Source: Pseudomonadota bacterium
GTDB lineage: Bacteria; Pseudomonadota; Gammaproteobacteria; Burkholderiales; Burkholderiaceae_C
Assembly: GCA_021816585.1 (NCBI GenBank)
Contig: JAKAXL010000001.1
Coordinates: forward strand, 1-64,000
Reading direction: 5' to 3'
DNA length: 64,000 nt
The translations under genes were made by a program, and so were the position numbers. Shown in pieces: positions 35,349 to 44,379 of the stretch (the stretch's first letter is position 1; each line of letters begins with the position of its first letter). Under the pieces are notes generated by a model that did not search any database, was not told where the DNA came from, and worked only from the letters and a program-made list of their open reading frames with translations.

Positions 35349-36521
35349 TCAGGCGTCGCCGCGCGGCTTGCGTCCGGCTCGCGAATCCTGCGACTGCGGC
35401 GACTGCGCCAGCTTGCGGTAGACGGTGGCGCGACTGAGTCCGAGCGCGCGAGCCGCCTCGGCCACGTTGCCGCGCGCCGCGTCCACCGCCTGGCGAACCA
35501 GCGCCTGCTCGAGCTGCTGCAGCGACATGCGGCTGCGCGCCGACGCCAGCGGCATGCGTGTGTCGCTGCCGGCTCGCCGAGCGCGCAATTGCACCAGCAG
35601 TCCCGACCACAACGGGACCTCCATCGGGCCGGTGTCGAGCAGTTCGCAGGCGCGGGCATGCTCGAACAGGCGTTGCGGCGCCAGCGCGAACACCTCGCCG
35701 GCATGCACCGCCGAGCCGACGCTGGCCAGCTGGGGCACCAGCGCGCGCGCGGCGGCGTTGGCGCCGCGGATCCAGGCGTCGGCATCCAGGCAGACGATGG
35801 CGTCGGATTCGCCGCCGAGCTCGTGGCCGGGCCAGTTCATGCGCAGCGCCAGCGCGTGCGGGCGCGCCAGCACCAGCGCGTTCTCGATACGCCGCGCCGC
35901 CTGCGCGGCCAGGTCGGTGAGTTCGGGGCGTTCGACGGCCTCCACGCCGGTGAGGTCGAGCATGCCGATGCAGCGCCCGTCGGGGTCGAACAGCGGCGCG
36001 CCGGCGCAGCTGTACACCGAGGTGTCGCGGTAGAAATGCTCGCCGCGGTGCAGCCACACCGGGTGCAGTTCGCTGAGCGCGGCGCCGATCGCGCTGGTGC
36101 CGATGCTGGCCTCCGAGAGGTCGACGCCGACCCGCGCGATCGCGCGCACGCGCCGGTCGCGGTGATCTGCGGCGCCGCGCACGTCGATGACCATGCCGTG
36201 CGCGTCGGTGAGGATGGCGAAGTAGCGGGTGCGCGCGATGGCCCGCGCCAGCTCGTCGAGCAGCGGCGACGCGACGCCGAGCAGCTGGTGATGCAGCTCC
36301 TCGCTGGCGCGCCTGGCGCCGGGCGGCACGCTGTCGAACTCGACGCGCTCGTCGGGGCGCCGGCCGCGCTGCAGGCAGCGCCGCCACGAACGCTCGATCC
36401 ATTCGCGCTGCGCTCCCAGCACCTGCTGCGGCAGCTCGCGGCCTTCGCCGATCACCAGCTGCCGCGCCTGGGCGATGCTGCGCAGGCGGCTGTCGGCGGG
36501 AAGGGCGGGGGCGACGTGCAT
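35349..36521 (-). CDS. GAF/Fis-type regulator lacking the AAA+ sigma54 domain
   Basis: 390 residues. The N-terminal half is like AcoR-family regulators (SWRRCLQRGR, then a GAF domain with SIGTSAIGAALSELHPVW and GAPLFDPDGRCIGMLDLTG). A PAS-like segment follows (IVCLDADAWIRGANAAA), and the protein ends in a Fis-type helix-turn-helix, GNVAEAARALGLSRATVYRKL. There is no Walker A, no GAFTGA and no room for an AAA+ domain, so it cannot drive sigma54 open-complex formation. It diverges from the molybdenum hydroxylase genes and is probably their regulator. The ligand is unknown. Confidence 0.8.
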   Translation of the reverse strand: MHVAPALPADSRLRSIAQARQLVIGEGRELPQQVLGAQREWIERSWRRCLQRGRRPDERVEFDSVPPGARRASEELHHQLLGVASPLLDELARAIARTRYFAILTDAHGMVIDVRGAADHRDRRVRAIARVGVDLSEASIGTSAIGAALSELHPVWLHRGEHFYRDTSVYSCAGAPLFDPDGRCIGMLDLTGVEAVERPELTDLAAQAARRIENALVLARPHALALRMNWPGHELGGESDAIVCLDADAWIRGANAAARALVPQLASVGSAVHAGEVFALAPQRLFEHARACELLDTGPMEVPLWSGLLVQLRARRAGSDTRMPLASARSRMSLQQLEQALVRQAVDAARGNVAEAARALGLSRATVYRKLAQSPQSQDSRAGRKPRGDA

Positions 36522-36570
36522 GAGGGGCTCCTCGTGGCGCTGGCTTCGACCGTAGGAATACCGGATGGTG

Positions 36571-36723
36571 TTCTATTTTGAGAAATTTCGCGCGGCCCGT
36601 GTTCAAACTCGGTGTTTTCCCTGAAGGTGGCGCCTTGAGCCGGGACAGGTCGGCTCCAACAATGGCTGCGCTGGGGGAAGCACTCCCCGCGACGAATTTC
36701 CGCGCGGGCCGGCCGGCCCGCGC
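36571..36723. promoter_or_regulatory. Control region in front of the molybdenum hydroxylase operon
   Basis: Two items are visible in the 223-base divergent gap. An AT-rich patch holds TTCT-N6-AGAA (36571-36584), a possible operator. A 22-bp perfect palindrome, GCGCGGGCCGG/CCGGCCCGCGC (36702-36723), ends about 21 bases before the ATG and just upstream of the AGAGGAG ribosome site; in RNA it could control access to that site. No -24/-12 element was found. Confidence 0.45.
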
Positions 36724-36744
36724 CACTACAAGAGGAGACCCGCG

Positions 36745-37215
36745 ATGCAAATCACGTTGACCGTCAATGGGCGGCGCGCGTCGATCGACGTTGCCCCCAA
36801 CACCCTGCTGGTGCAGGCGCTGCGCGAGCACCTGCGCCTGACCGGGACCCATGTCGGCTGCGACACCGCGCAATGCGGGGCCTGCACCGTGCTGCTCAAC
36901 GGCGACGCCGTCAAATCCTGCAACATGCTGGCGGCGCAGGCCGACGGGGCCGAGATCACGACCATCGAGGGCCTGGCCGCGGCCGACGGCACGCTGCACC
37001 CGATGCAGGCGGCGTTCAAGGAGTGCCACGGCCTGCAGTGCGGCTTCTGCACCCCGGGCATGGTGATGAGTTCGATCGACCTGTGCAACAAGCATCCGCA
37101 GGCCAGCGAGTCGGAGATCCGCGAACTGCTGGAAGGCAACCTGTGCCGCTGCACCGGCTACCACAACATCGTCAAGGCCGTGAAGAAGGGCCGCGAGGCC
37201 ATGTCCGGGACCTGA
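36745..37215 (+). CDS. 2Fe-2S small subunit of a CO-dehydrogenase-like molybdenum hydroxylase (CoxS-like)
   Basis: 156 residues. The plant-type ferredoxin domain has [15 protein letters not shown] and a fourth Cys in KSCNMLA; the C-terminal helical domain has CGFCTPG and CRCTG for the second cluster. The start [19 protein letters not shown] is normal and AGAGGAG precedes it. It passes electrons from the molybdenum centre to the FAD subunit. Operon order S-L-M matches form-II or BMS-type clusters. Forty-four bases precede the large subunit. Confidence 0.93.
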   Translation: MQITLTVNGRRASIDVAPNTLLVQALREHLRLTGTHVGCDTAQCGACTVLLNGDAVKSCNMLAAQADGAEITTIEGLAAADGTLHPMQAAFKECHGLQCGFCTPGMVMSSIDLCNKHPQASESEIRELLEGNLCRCTGYHNIVKAVKKGREAMSGT

Positions 37216-37259
37216 GTCCCAGGCGCTCGCTCGACCCACACCACCTGAGGAGACTCGAC

Positions 37260-39644
37260 ATGGGTGCATCCGATTTCGCCAAGCTGCCGCATATCGGCGA
37301 GGCCGTCCGTCGCAAGGAGGACTACCGCTTCCTCACCGGCGGAGGCCAGTACACCGACGACATCCGGCTGGACAACCAGCTCTATGCGGTGTTCGTGCGC
37401 TCGCCGCACGGCCACGCGGTGATCAAGTCCATCTCCACCGACGCGGCGCGCGCCGCGCCGGGGGTCGAGGGGGTGTTCACGGGGGCCGACGTGGCCGCCG
37501 ACAAGATCGGCGGACTGCCCTGCGGCTGGCTGATCACCAGCACCGACGGCACGCCGATGAAGGAGCCGCCGCACCCGATCCTGGCGCAGGGCAAGGTGCG
37601 CTATGTCGGCGATCACGTGGCCATGGTGGTCGCGGGCACGCTGGAGCAGGCGCGCAACGCGGCCGAGATGGTCGAGGTCGACTACGAGGTGCTGCCGACG
37701 GTGACCGAGGTCCGGGACGCGGCCGCCGGCAAGGGCGTCGCGCTGCACGACGAGGCCCCCGACAACCACTGCTACAAGTGGGCGCTGGGGGACAAGGCGG
37801 CGGTCGACGCGGTGTTCGCGAAGGCGGCGCACGTGACCCGCCTGGACCTGGTGAACAACCGGCTGGTGCCCAACGCGATCGAGCCCCGCTCGGCGATCGG
37901 CAGCTACCACCGCGCCACCGACGAGTACACGCTGTACGTGGCGAACCAGAATCCGCACGTCGAGCGCCTGCTGATGACGGCCTTCGTGATGGGCCTGCCG
38001 GAGCACAAGGTGCGGGTGATCGCCCCCGACGTCGGCGGCGGCTTCGGCTCGAAGATCTACCTGTACGCCGAGGACGTGGCGCTGACCTGGGCCTCGAAGA
38101 AGCTCGGCGGGCGCCCCATCAAGTGGACCGCCGATCGCACCGAGGCCTTCCTGTGCGACGCGCACGGACGCGACCACGTCAGCCATGCCGAGATGGCGAT
38201 GGACGCGCAGGGGCACTTCCTGGCGCTGCGCGTGCACACCCACGCCGCGCTGGGAGCGTACCTGTCGACCTTCGCCACCGCGGTGCCGACCATCCTGTAC
38301 GGCACCTTGCTGGCCGGGCAGTACAAGACCCCGCAGATCTACGTCGAGGTCGACGCCTGGTTCACCAACACCGCACCGGTGGACGCCTACCGCGGTGCCG
38401 GACGCCCCGAGGCGACCTATCTGCTGGAGCGCCTGGTGTCGCGCTGCGGCTGGGATCTGGGGTTGTCGCAGGACGAGATCCGCAGGCGCAACTTCATCGA
38501 CAAGTGGCCCTACCAGACTCCGGTGGCGCTGCAGTACGACACCGGCGACTACCTGGGCAGCCTCGAGCGCGCGCAGGAACTGGCCGACGTCGCCGGCTTC
38601 GCGGCGCGCCGCGCCGCGAGCGAGGCCAAGGGGCTGCGCCGCGGCATCGGCTACTCCTGCTACATCGAGGCCTGCGGGCTGGCGCCGAGCAACATCGCGG
38701 GGGCGCTGGGCGCGCGCGCCGGGCTGTTCGAGTGCGGCGAGGTGCGCGTGCACCCGACCGGCAGCGTGACCGTGTTCACCGGCTCGCACAGCCACGGCCA
38801 GGGCCACGAGACGACCTTCGCGCAGGTGGTCGCGGCGCGCCTGGGAATCCCGGTGGAGAACGTCGACGTGGTGCACGGCGATACCGGACGCGTGCCCTTC
38901 GGCATGGGCACCTACGGTTCGCGCTCGATCAGCGTCGGCGGCGCCGCCATCATGCGCGCGCTGGACAAGATCGAGACCAAGGCGAAGAAGATCGCCGCCC
39001 ACCTGCTGGAAGCCAGCGATGCCGACATCGAGTTCTCCGACGGCAACTTCACGGTCAAGGGCACCGACAGGCAGATTCCCTTCGCGCAGGTCGCGCTGAC
39101 CGCCTACGTGCCGCACAACTACCCGCTGGACAAGCTCGAGCCCGGGCTCAACGAAACCGCGTTCTACGACCCGACCAACTTCACCTTCCCCGCCGGCAGC
39201 TACGTCTGCGAGGTGGAGATCGACCCGGCCACCGGGGTCACGCGGGTCGACCGCTTCACCGCGGTGGACGACTTCGGCACCATCATCAACCCGATGATCG
39301 TCGAGGGCCAGGTGCACGGAGGCATCGCGCAGGGAATCGGCCAGGCGCTGCTCGAGCAGTGCGTGTACGACCCGCAAAGCGGCCAGCTGCTGACGGCCTC
39401 GTTCAGCGACTATGCGATGCCGCGCGCCGACGACATTCCGCAGCTGCAGCTCGACACCATCTGCACCCCCTGCGTGCACAACCCGCTGGGCACCAAGGGC
39501 TGCGGCGAGGCCGGCGCGATCGGCACGCCGCCGGCGGTGATCAACGCCGTGCTCGACGCCCTGGCCCCGCTCGGGGTGAAGGATTTCGACATGCCCGCCA
39601 CGCCGCAACGCGTGTGGCAGGCCATCCGCGGCGCCCGCGCCTGA
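37260..39644 (+). CDS. Molybdopterin large subunit, form-II CoxL-like hydroxylase
   Basis: 794 residues from the ATG at 37260. Belongs to the xanthine oxidase/CoxL family: [20 protein letters not shown] start, [42 protein letters not shown] and [17 protein letters not shown] with the catalytic Glu. The active-site loop reads AYRGAGR (residues 376-382), not the AYXCSFR of genuine aerobic CO dehydrogenase, so this is form II, whose natural substrates are mostly unknown. CO oxidation should not be assumed. The adjacent maturation genes suggest a fully assembled enzyme. Confidence 0.92.
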   Translation: MGASDFAKLPHIGEAVRRKEDYRFLTGGGQYTDDIRLDNQLYAVFVRSPHGHAVIKSISTDAARAAPGVEGVFTGADVAADKIGGLPCGWLITSTDGTPMKEPPHPILAQGKVRYVGDHVAMVVAGTLEQARNAAEMVEVDYEVLPTVTEVRDAAAGKGVALHDEAPDNHCYKWALGDKAAVDAVFAKAAHVTRLDLVNNRLVPNAIEPRSAIGSYHRATDEYTLYVANQNPHVERLLMTAFVMGLPEHKVRVIAPDVGGGFGSKIYLYAEDVALTWASKKLGGRPIKWTADRTEAFLCDAHGRDHVSHAEMAMDAQGHFLALRVHTHAALGAYLSTFATAVPTILYGTLLAGQYKTPQIYVEVDAWFTNTAPVDAYRGAGRPEATYLLERLVSRCGWDLGLSQDEIRRRNFIDKWPYQTPVALQYDTGDYLGSLERAQELADVAGFAARRAASEAKGLRRGIGYSCYIEACGLAPSNIAGALGARAGLFECGEVRVHPTGSVTVFTGSHSHGQGHETTFAQVVAARLGIPVENVDVVHGDTGRVPFGMGTYGSRSISVGGAAIMRALDKIETKAKKIAAHLLEASDADIEFSDGNFTVKGTDRQIPFAQVALTAYVPHNYPLDKLEPGLNETAFYDPTNFTFPAGSYVCEVEIDPATGVTRVDRFTAVDDFGTIINPMIVEGQVHGGIAQGIGQALLEQCVYDPQSGQLLTASFSDYAMPRADDIPQLQLDTICTPCVHNPLGTKGCGEAGAIGTPPAVINAVLDALAPLGVKDFDMPATPQRVWQAIRGARA

Positions 39645-39657
39645 GGAGACCGACACC

Positions 39658-40452
39658 ATGTACGCCTTCGAACTGCAACGAGCCACCAGCGCCGCCGACG
39701 CGGCGCGCCATGCCGCCGCCGGCGCGCGCCCGCTGGCGGGGGGACAGACCCTGCTGGCCGCGATGAAGCTGCGCATCGCGCAGCCCGAGTCCCTGGTCGA
39801 CCTGTCCGGGGTGCAGGAGATGACCGGCATCCGCCGCGACGGCGCCAGGCTGCGCATCGGCGCCATGACCCGGCACGCGCAGGTCGCCGCCAGCGCCGAG
39901 GTGCGCCAGGCGATTCCCGCGCTGGCCGACCTGGCCGCGCACATCGGCGACCGCCAGGTGCGCGCGAGGGGCACGCTGGGCGGCTCGGTGGCCAACAACG
40001 ATCCGGCCGCCTGCTACCCGAGCGCGGTGCTGGGGCTGGGGGCCACCGTGCACACGACGCGGCGCGCGATCGCCGCGGACGACTTCTTCGTCGGCGTGTT
40101 CACCACCGCGCTGGACGACGGCGAGCTGATCACCGCGATCGACTTCGCCGTGCCGCGCCGCGCCGCGTACATGAAGTTCAAGCAACCGGCGTCGCGCTTC
40201 GCGCTGATCGGGGTGTTCGTGGCGCAGCACGACGACGGGGTGCGCGTGGCCGTTACCGGCGGCGGCAACGGCGTGTTCCGGCACGGCGGGCTGGAGCGCG
40301 CGCTGTCGGCCAGCTTCACCCCCGACGCGGCGGCCGCGGTGAGCATCGATCCCGGCGCCCTGGCCGGCGACCTGCACGCCACGCCCGAGTACCGCGCCAG
40401 CCTGATCGGCGTGATGGCGCAGCGCGCGGTGGCCAAGGCCCTGCAGGGATGA
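39658..40452 (+). CDS. FAD-binding medium subunit (CoxM-like)
   Basis: 264 residues. The PCMH-type FAD domain has ARPLAGGQTLLAAMKLR and ARGTLGGSVANNDPAACYPS, the two FAD loops of CoxM and the xanthine dehydrogenase FAD subunit. It receives electrons from CoxS-like clusters and passes them to an acceptor. Thirteen bases follow the large subunit. A 10-bp-stem hairpin lies between its stop and the next gene. Confidence 0.92.
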   Translation: MYAFELQRATSAADAARHAAAGARPLAGGQTLLAAMKLRIAQPESLVDLSGVQEMTGIRRDGARLRIGAMTRHAQVAASAEVRQAIPALADLAAHIGDRQVRARGTLGGSVANNDPAACYPSAVLGLGATVHTTRRAIAADDFFVGVFTTALDDGELITAIDFAVPRRAAYMKFKQPASRFALIGVFVAQHDDGVRVAVTGGGNGVFRHGGLERALSASFTPDAAAAVSIDPGALAGDLHATPEYRASLIGVMAQRAVAKALQG

Positions 40453-40514
40453 GCGCTCGGCCGCCTCGCGCGGGCGAGCGCGGCGAGCGGGGCCGTACCA
40501 TGGGCACGGCGGGC

Positions 40515-40536
40515 GGCGGGCCGTGGACGGCCCGCC
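40515..40536 (+). other. Hairpin upstream of the MoxR gene
   Basis: GGCGGGCCGT-GG-ACGGCCCGCC is a perfect 10-base inverted repeat ending 19 bases before the MoxR ATG. No U-tract follows. It may separate expression of the structural genes from the maturation genes. Confidence 0.45.
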
Positions 40537-40555
40537 CCGTGACCCGGACCTTGCG

Positions 40556-41461
40556 ATGATCGAACACGAGCCGTCCACCATCGATGCGCTGTGCACCGCG
40601 CTGGAGCGTGTCGGCTACTTCGCCGACCGCCGCCTGGCCACCGCGGCCTTCCTCGCGCTGCGCCTGCAGCGCCCGCTGCTGCTGGAAGGCGAGCCGGGGG
40701 TCGGCAAGACCGAGCTGGCGAAGGCTCTGGCGCAGGTGCTCGGGCGGCAGCTGCTGCGCCTGCAGTGCTATGACGGCCTCGAGCTGCGCGAGGCGCTGTA
40801 CGAGTGGAACTACCCGGCGCAGCTGCTGCACATGCGCGCCGCGGAAGGGCAGGCGCAGGCCGAGCAGATCGAGCGCGAGGTCTACCGGGAACACTACCTG
40901 ATCCGGCGCCCGCTGCTGCAGGCGCTGCAGGCGCCGCCGCCCGGCGCGCTGCTGCTGATCGACGAGGTCGACCGCGCCGACGAGCCCTTCGAGGCCTTCC
41001 TGCTCGAATACCTGGGCGAATACCAGGTCAGCATTCCCGAGCTCGGCACCGTGCGCGCGCAGGTCAACCCGGTGACCATCCTGACCAGCAACCGCACCCG
41101 CGAACTCAACGACGCCGTCAAGCGCCGTTGCCTGTACCACTGGCTGGACTACCCGGACCGCGAGCGCGAACTGGCGATCGTGCGCGCGCAGGTCCCGCAG
41201 GCGCCGGCCGAGCTCACGCGCCGGGTGGCCGAATTCGTCTCGCGCCTGCGCGGTGCGCCGTACGCGGGCACCTTCCAGCGCATGCCGGGGATCGCCGAGA
41301 GCGTCGAGTGGGCGCGTGCGCTGGTCGCGCTGGACACGCTGGAACTCGACCCCGAGGTGGTGTCCGACACCGCGGGCATCCTGTTCAAGCAGCGCGAGGA
41401 CGTGGCCGCGCTGACCCGCGACCTGGCCGCCGAGCTGCTGGCTCCCGAGCCGGCGCGCTGA
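40556..41461 (+). CDS. MoxR-family AAA+ ATPase (CoxD-like)
   Basis: 301 residues from the ATG at 40556. Walker A is GEPGVGKT at residues 45-52, Walker B LLLIDEVDRAD, sensor TILTSNRTRELNDAVKRR. CoxD-like MoxR proteins unfold or remodel the large subunit so that the molybdenum site can be completed (shown for Oligotropha CoxD). Its VWA partner follows after 31 bases. Here the pair probably matures the form-II hydroxylase just upstream. Confidence 0.88.
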   Translation: MIEHEPSTIDALCTALERVGYFADRRLATAAFLALRLQRPLLLEGEPGVGKTELAKALAQVLGRQLLRLQCYDGLELREALYEWNYPAQLLHMRAAEGQAQAEQIEREVYREHYLIRRPLLQALQAPPPGALLLIDEVDRADEPFEAFLLEYLGEYQVSIPELGTVRAQVNPVTILTSNRTRELNDAVKRRCLYHWLDYPDRERELAIVRAQVPQAPAELTRRVAEFVSRLRGAPYAGTFQRMPGIAESVEWARALVALDTLELDPEVVSDTAGILFKQREDVAALTRDLAAELLAPEPAR

Positions 41462-41492
41462 GGCGCGGTCCCGCGCAGGAGCTCCGGTCCCG

Positions 41493-42674
41493 ATGCTGCT
41501 GGGAGACGCGCGCCAGGGCAAGTTGCTGGGCAATCTGGCCGGCTTCGCGCGCGCGCTGCGCCGCGCCGGCCTGGCCGTCGACCCGGCGCGCATCGCGCTG
41601 GCCGGGCAGGCGATGCAGGAAGTCGGCGTGCAGCGCCGCGACGACCTCGGCGCGGCGCTGGAAGCCGTGCTGGTGGCGCACGAGCGTGACCGCGGCGTGT
41701 TCCGCGAGATGTTCGACGCCTATTTCCGCGACCCGGCGGTCGCCGCGAAGCTGCTGGCGCAGATGCTGCCGAGCGCCGAGGGCAGGGCCGATCCGCCGCG
41801 TCAGCGCCCGCGCGTGCGCGAGGCGCTGGCCTCGCCGCAGCGCCCGGACGAGGCGCGCGCGCCGCGCGAGCAGGCGCTGGAGCTCGACGCCTGCATGAGC
41901 GCCAGCACGAAACGGCAGCTGCGGCATGCCGACTTCAATTCGCTGGGCGCCGCCGAATACCACCTGCTCGAACGCCTGGTGCGCGACGTCCCGCTGCCGC
42001 TGCCCGAACTGCCGGCGCGGCGCCTGCGCGCGGGGCTGCGCGGCGCGCGCGCGGACTGGCCGCGGCTGCTGCGCGCCGCCGCGCGTTGCGGCGGCGAATG
42101 CGTCGAACTGCCGCGCCTGCGGCGCCGCCGCGAGGCGCCGCCGCTGCTCGTGCTGGTCGATGTGTCGGGGTCGATGGAGCGCTACACGCGACTGCTGCTG
42201 GCCTTTCTGCATGCCGCCACGCGCGAACTGCGCCGGCGCGACGTGTTCGCGGTGGGAACCAGCCTCACCGACCTGACGCCGGCCTTCGGACTCAGCGACG
42301 GCGACGCGATGCTGGACGCCGTCGGCACGGCGGTCAGCGACTTCGCCGGCGGCACGCGCCTGGGCGAATGCCTGGCCGAGCTGCACCGCAGCCATTCGCG
42401 GCGCCTGGTCGGCCGGCGCAGCGTGGTGCTGCTGATCAGCGACGGGCTGGATACCGGCGAGCCGGCGCAGCTGCGCGCCGAGCTGGACTGGCTGCGCCGG
42501 CGCAGCCGCCGCCTGCTGTGGCTCAACCCGCTGCTGCGCTACGAGGCCTACCAGCCCAGCGCGCGCGGCGCCGCCGCGCTGCACGCGGCCTGCGACGCGA
42601 TGCTCGCGGTGCACAACCTGGCCAGCCTGGAGCAGCTGGCGAGCAGCCTCGCCGAACTGATGCGCACGCCCTGA
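41493..42674 (+). CDS. VWA domain protein (CoxE-like)
   Basis: 393 residues. The N-terminal part is helical (LLGNLAGFARALRRAGLAVD), and the C-terminal von Willebrand A domain carries a MIDAS metal site starting DVSGSMERYT (Asp223, Ser225, Ser227) with GGTRLGECLAEL and LLISDGLDTGE completing it. CoxE-type proteins work with MoxR ATPases in enzyme maturation. A GGAG-like site (GCAGGAGC) precedes the ATG. Cytoplasmic; no signal peptide. Confidence 0.88.
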   Translation: MLLGDARQGKLLGNLAGFARALRRAGLAVDPARIALAGQAMQEVGVQRRDDLGAALEAVLVAHERDRGVFREMFDAYFRDPAVAAKLLAQMLPSAEGRADPPRQRPRVREALASPQRPDEARAPREQALELDACMSASTKRQLRHADFNSLGAAEYHLLERLVRDVPLPLPELPARRLRAGLRGARADWPRLLRAAARCGGECVELPRLRRRREAPPLLVLVDVSGSMERYTRLLLAFLHAATRELRRRDVFAVGTSLTDLTPAFGLSDGDAMLDAVGTAVSDFAGGTRLGECLAELHRSHSRRLVGRRSVVLLISDGLDTGEPAQLRAELDWLRRRSRRLLWLNPLLRYEAYQPSARGAAALHAACDAMLAVHNLASLEQLASSLAELMRTP

Positions 42675-42689
42675 AGGGACGCGCCGGGC

Positions 42690-43286
42690 TCAGTCGCGCA
42701 GCGCCTGGGCCTGCTCGAGCTGCTGCGGCTGGTCGACGTCGAGCAGCAGCCCGGGGTCGTCGAGTTCCAGCCAGTGCAGCGCGTCGCGATGCGCCTGCAG
42801 CACGGCGCGCGCGCCGCTGTCGCCGCGCAGCTGCAGCAGCTCGTCGCCGAAATCCCGGCCGAAGCCCACCGGATGCCCGCGCAGCCCGCCGTGCGTGGGC
42901 AGCACGATGCCTTGCGGACGCAGCGCGTGGGCCACCGCGCGGATGCTCGCGGCCTGCAGCGCCGGCATGTCGGCCAGCCCGATCAGCCAGCCGTCGGCAC
43001 GCGGGGTCTGCAGCACGCCCCAGGCCAGCGAATGGGCCATGCCGAGATGCGCCTCGGCGCAGAAGGTGCTGGGCACGTTGATGCGCTGCAGCATGTCGGC
43101 CAGCTCGCGCTCGGCCTCATCGGCCTCGCGCAGCACCACCAGCGGCGGGGCGAGGCGTTCATCGCAGGCTTCCAGCCAGCGCTGCACACTGCGCAGCAGC
43201 AAGGGCTCGCCGCCGAGCGGCGCGCGGCGCTTGTCGCTGCCGAAGCGCCGCGAGCGCCCGGCCGCCAGCAGGAGGCCCTGGATCAT
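42690..43286 (-). CDS. MobA/MocA-like nucleotidyltransferase for molybdenum cofactor
   Basis: 198 residues from the ATG at 43286. Starts with the nucleotide-binding motif LLLAAGRSRRFGSDKRRAPL; GLADMPALQAASIRAVA has the metal-binding Asp, and GHPVGFGRDFGDELLQLRGDSGARAVL is typical of MocA and CoxI-neighbour enzymes that make molybdopterin cytosine dinucleotide. Xanthine-oxidase-type hydroxylases in bacteria often need that form, so the gene fits its location although it is on the opposite strand and converges on the VWA gene (15 bases). Confidence 0.85.
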   Translation of the reverse strand: MIQGLLLAAGRSRRFGSDKRRAPLGGEPLLLRSVQRWLEACDERLAPPLVVLREADEAERELADMLQRINVPSTFCAEAHLGMAHSLAWGVLQTPRADGWLIGLADMPALQAASIRAVAHALRPQGIVLPTHGGLRGHPVGFGRDFGDELLQLRGDSGARAVLQAHRDALHWLELDDPGLLLDVDQPQQLEQAQALRD

Positions 43287-43404
43287 CCGCGCATTGTCGC
43301 GGCGCCGCCCGCGCCGGCGCAAGTCGCACCGCGCAAACGCCGGGCGGCAGCGAATGCAGCGAGCGGGGGATGAGGGGGGATGACTCCCGCAATGGCGGCT
43401 CAAC

Positions 43405-43419
43405 GCACCCAACGGGTGC
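43405..43419 (-). terminator. Hairpin after the soeABC-like operon
   Basis: GCACCC-AAC-GGGTGC is a perfect 6-bp stem lying 9 bases beyond the last stop codon (43428) in the direction of transcription, followed by GTTGAG on the minus strand. Weak U-content makes it a tentative terminator. Confidence 0.4.
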
Positions 43420-43427
43420 CCTGCACC

Positions 43428-44354
43428 TCAATGTGCGGCGGCGTAGTAGTGGTTCTGCGGGTGGTCGACCTGGGCGAAGAAGTCCCAGCGCTCGCCGAGC
43501 AGCGCGGCGAATTGCAGCAGCGCCAGCAGCCCCAGCCAGGCCGCCCGCGGGGGCGCGGCGAGCAGCGCGGCCAGCACCACGCTGGGCAGCGCGAAGCCCA
43601 GGGTCATGTACAGGCTGCGCAGCCGGCCGAGCAGCAGCGCCGACGCGTTCAGGCCGAATTCCTCCAGGTTGAAGCTGCCGGCGGTGAAGCCGCGCGACAC
43701 CTGGCGCACCGGTCGCGAACCGGCGCCCACCGCGCCTTGCGTCGAGCCGGCGCGGCGCAGGCGCTTCAGGCGTGCCAGCGCGCCGGCGCGGCAGGCCCAC
43801 GCCAGCGCGGTCCACAGCAGCGCCAGGCGGGCGACCAGCGCAGCGGCCGGGGCGTGCGCGGCGGCCAGCGCGGTCGCCGCCACCAGATGCCCGCTGGCCA
43901 GTCCCATCAGCGCGAAGTTCAGCGGGGTCAGCGGGGTGGCCCATTCGCGGATGAAGGCGATCGCCGCATACACCTTGCCGGTGCACAGCCACAGCAGCAG
44001 CGCCTCCAGCACCGACAGCGCCTGCAGCCAGCCGGGCCAGGCGCCGGTGCGGTCGACGCTCAGCGCGCCGGCCAGGGTCAGCGCGAGGAAGGCCGACACC
44101 GCCATCACTTCGCGCGACAGCCACGAGGTGCGCCACATCGCGGCCGCGCGCCAGGCGCGCAGCGGCTGCCCGAGGTGGGCGAAGGAGCAGCCCAGCGCCA
44201 CCGCGCCGAGCCCGAAGGCCAGCGCCAGCGTGTCGCGCAGCACGGCGGGGTCGAGCGCCGGCGCGCCGAGGCCGGCCAGCGCGAGCGCGACGACGATGCC
44301 CTGGGCGCAGCCGAGCAGGGTGGTGAACCAGATCACGGACCAGGCAGGACGCAT
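43428..44354 (-). CDS. soeC: Membrane anchor subunit, DmsC/SoeC type
   Basis: 308 residues with about eight membrane helices (VIWFTTLLGCAQGIVVALALAG at the start, then LAFGLGAVALGCSFAHLGQP). HLGQPLRAWRAA and WLSREV are typical of the DmsC family of quinone-reactive anchors without haem. Twenty-five bases follow soeB. In A. vinosum SoeC anchors the cytoplasmic SoeAB sulfite dehydrogenase and passes electrons to quinone. Identity as Soe and not Dms depends on the A subunit. Confidence 0.78.
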   Translation of the reverse strand: MRPAWSVIWFTTLLGCAQGIVVALALAGLGAPALDPAVLRDTLALAFGLGAVALGCSFAHLGQPLRAWRAAAMWRTSWLSREVMAVSAFLALTLAGALSVDRTGAWPGWLQALSVLEALLLWLCTGKVYAAIAFIREWATPLTPLNFALMGLASGHLVAATALAAAHAPAAALVARLALLWTALAWACRAGALARLKRLRRAGSTQGAVGAGSRPVRQVSRGFTAGSFNLEEFGLNASALLLGRLRSLYMTLGFALPSVVLAALLAAPPRAAWLGLLALLQFAALLGERWDFFAQVDHPQNHYYAAAH

Positions 44355-44379
44355 GGCAATTTCTCGTCGAAGGACTCGT

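Noticed and set aside
36745-40452. Aerobic carbon monoxide dehydrogenase (CoxMSL form I)
   Set aside because: The large-subunit active-site loop is AYRGAGR, without the AYXCSFR motif of true CO dehydrogenase, and gene order is S-L-M.
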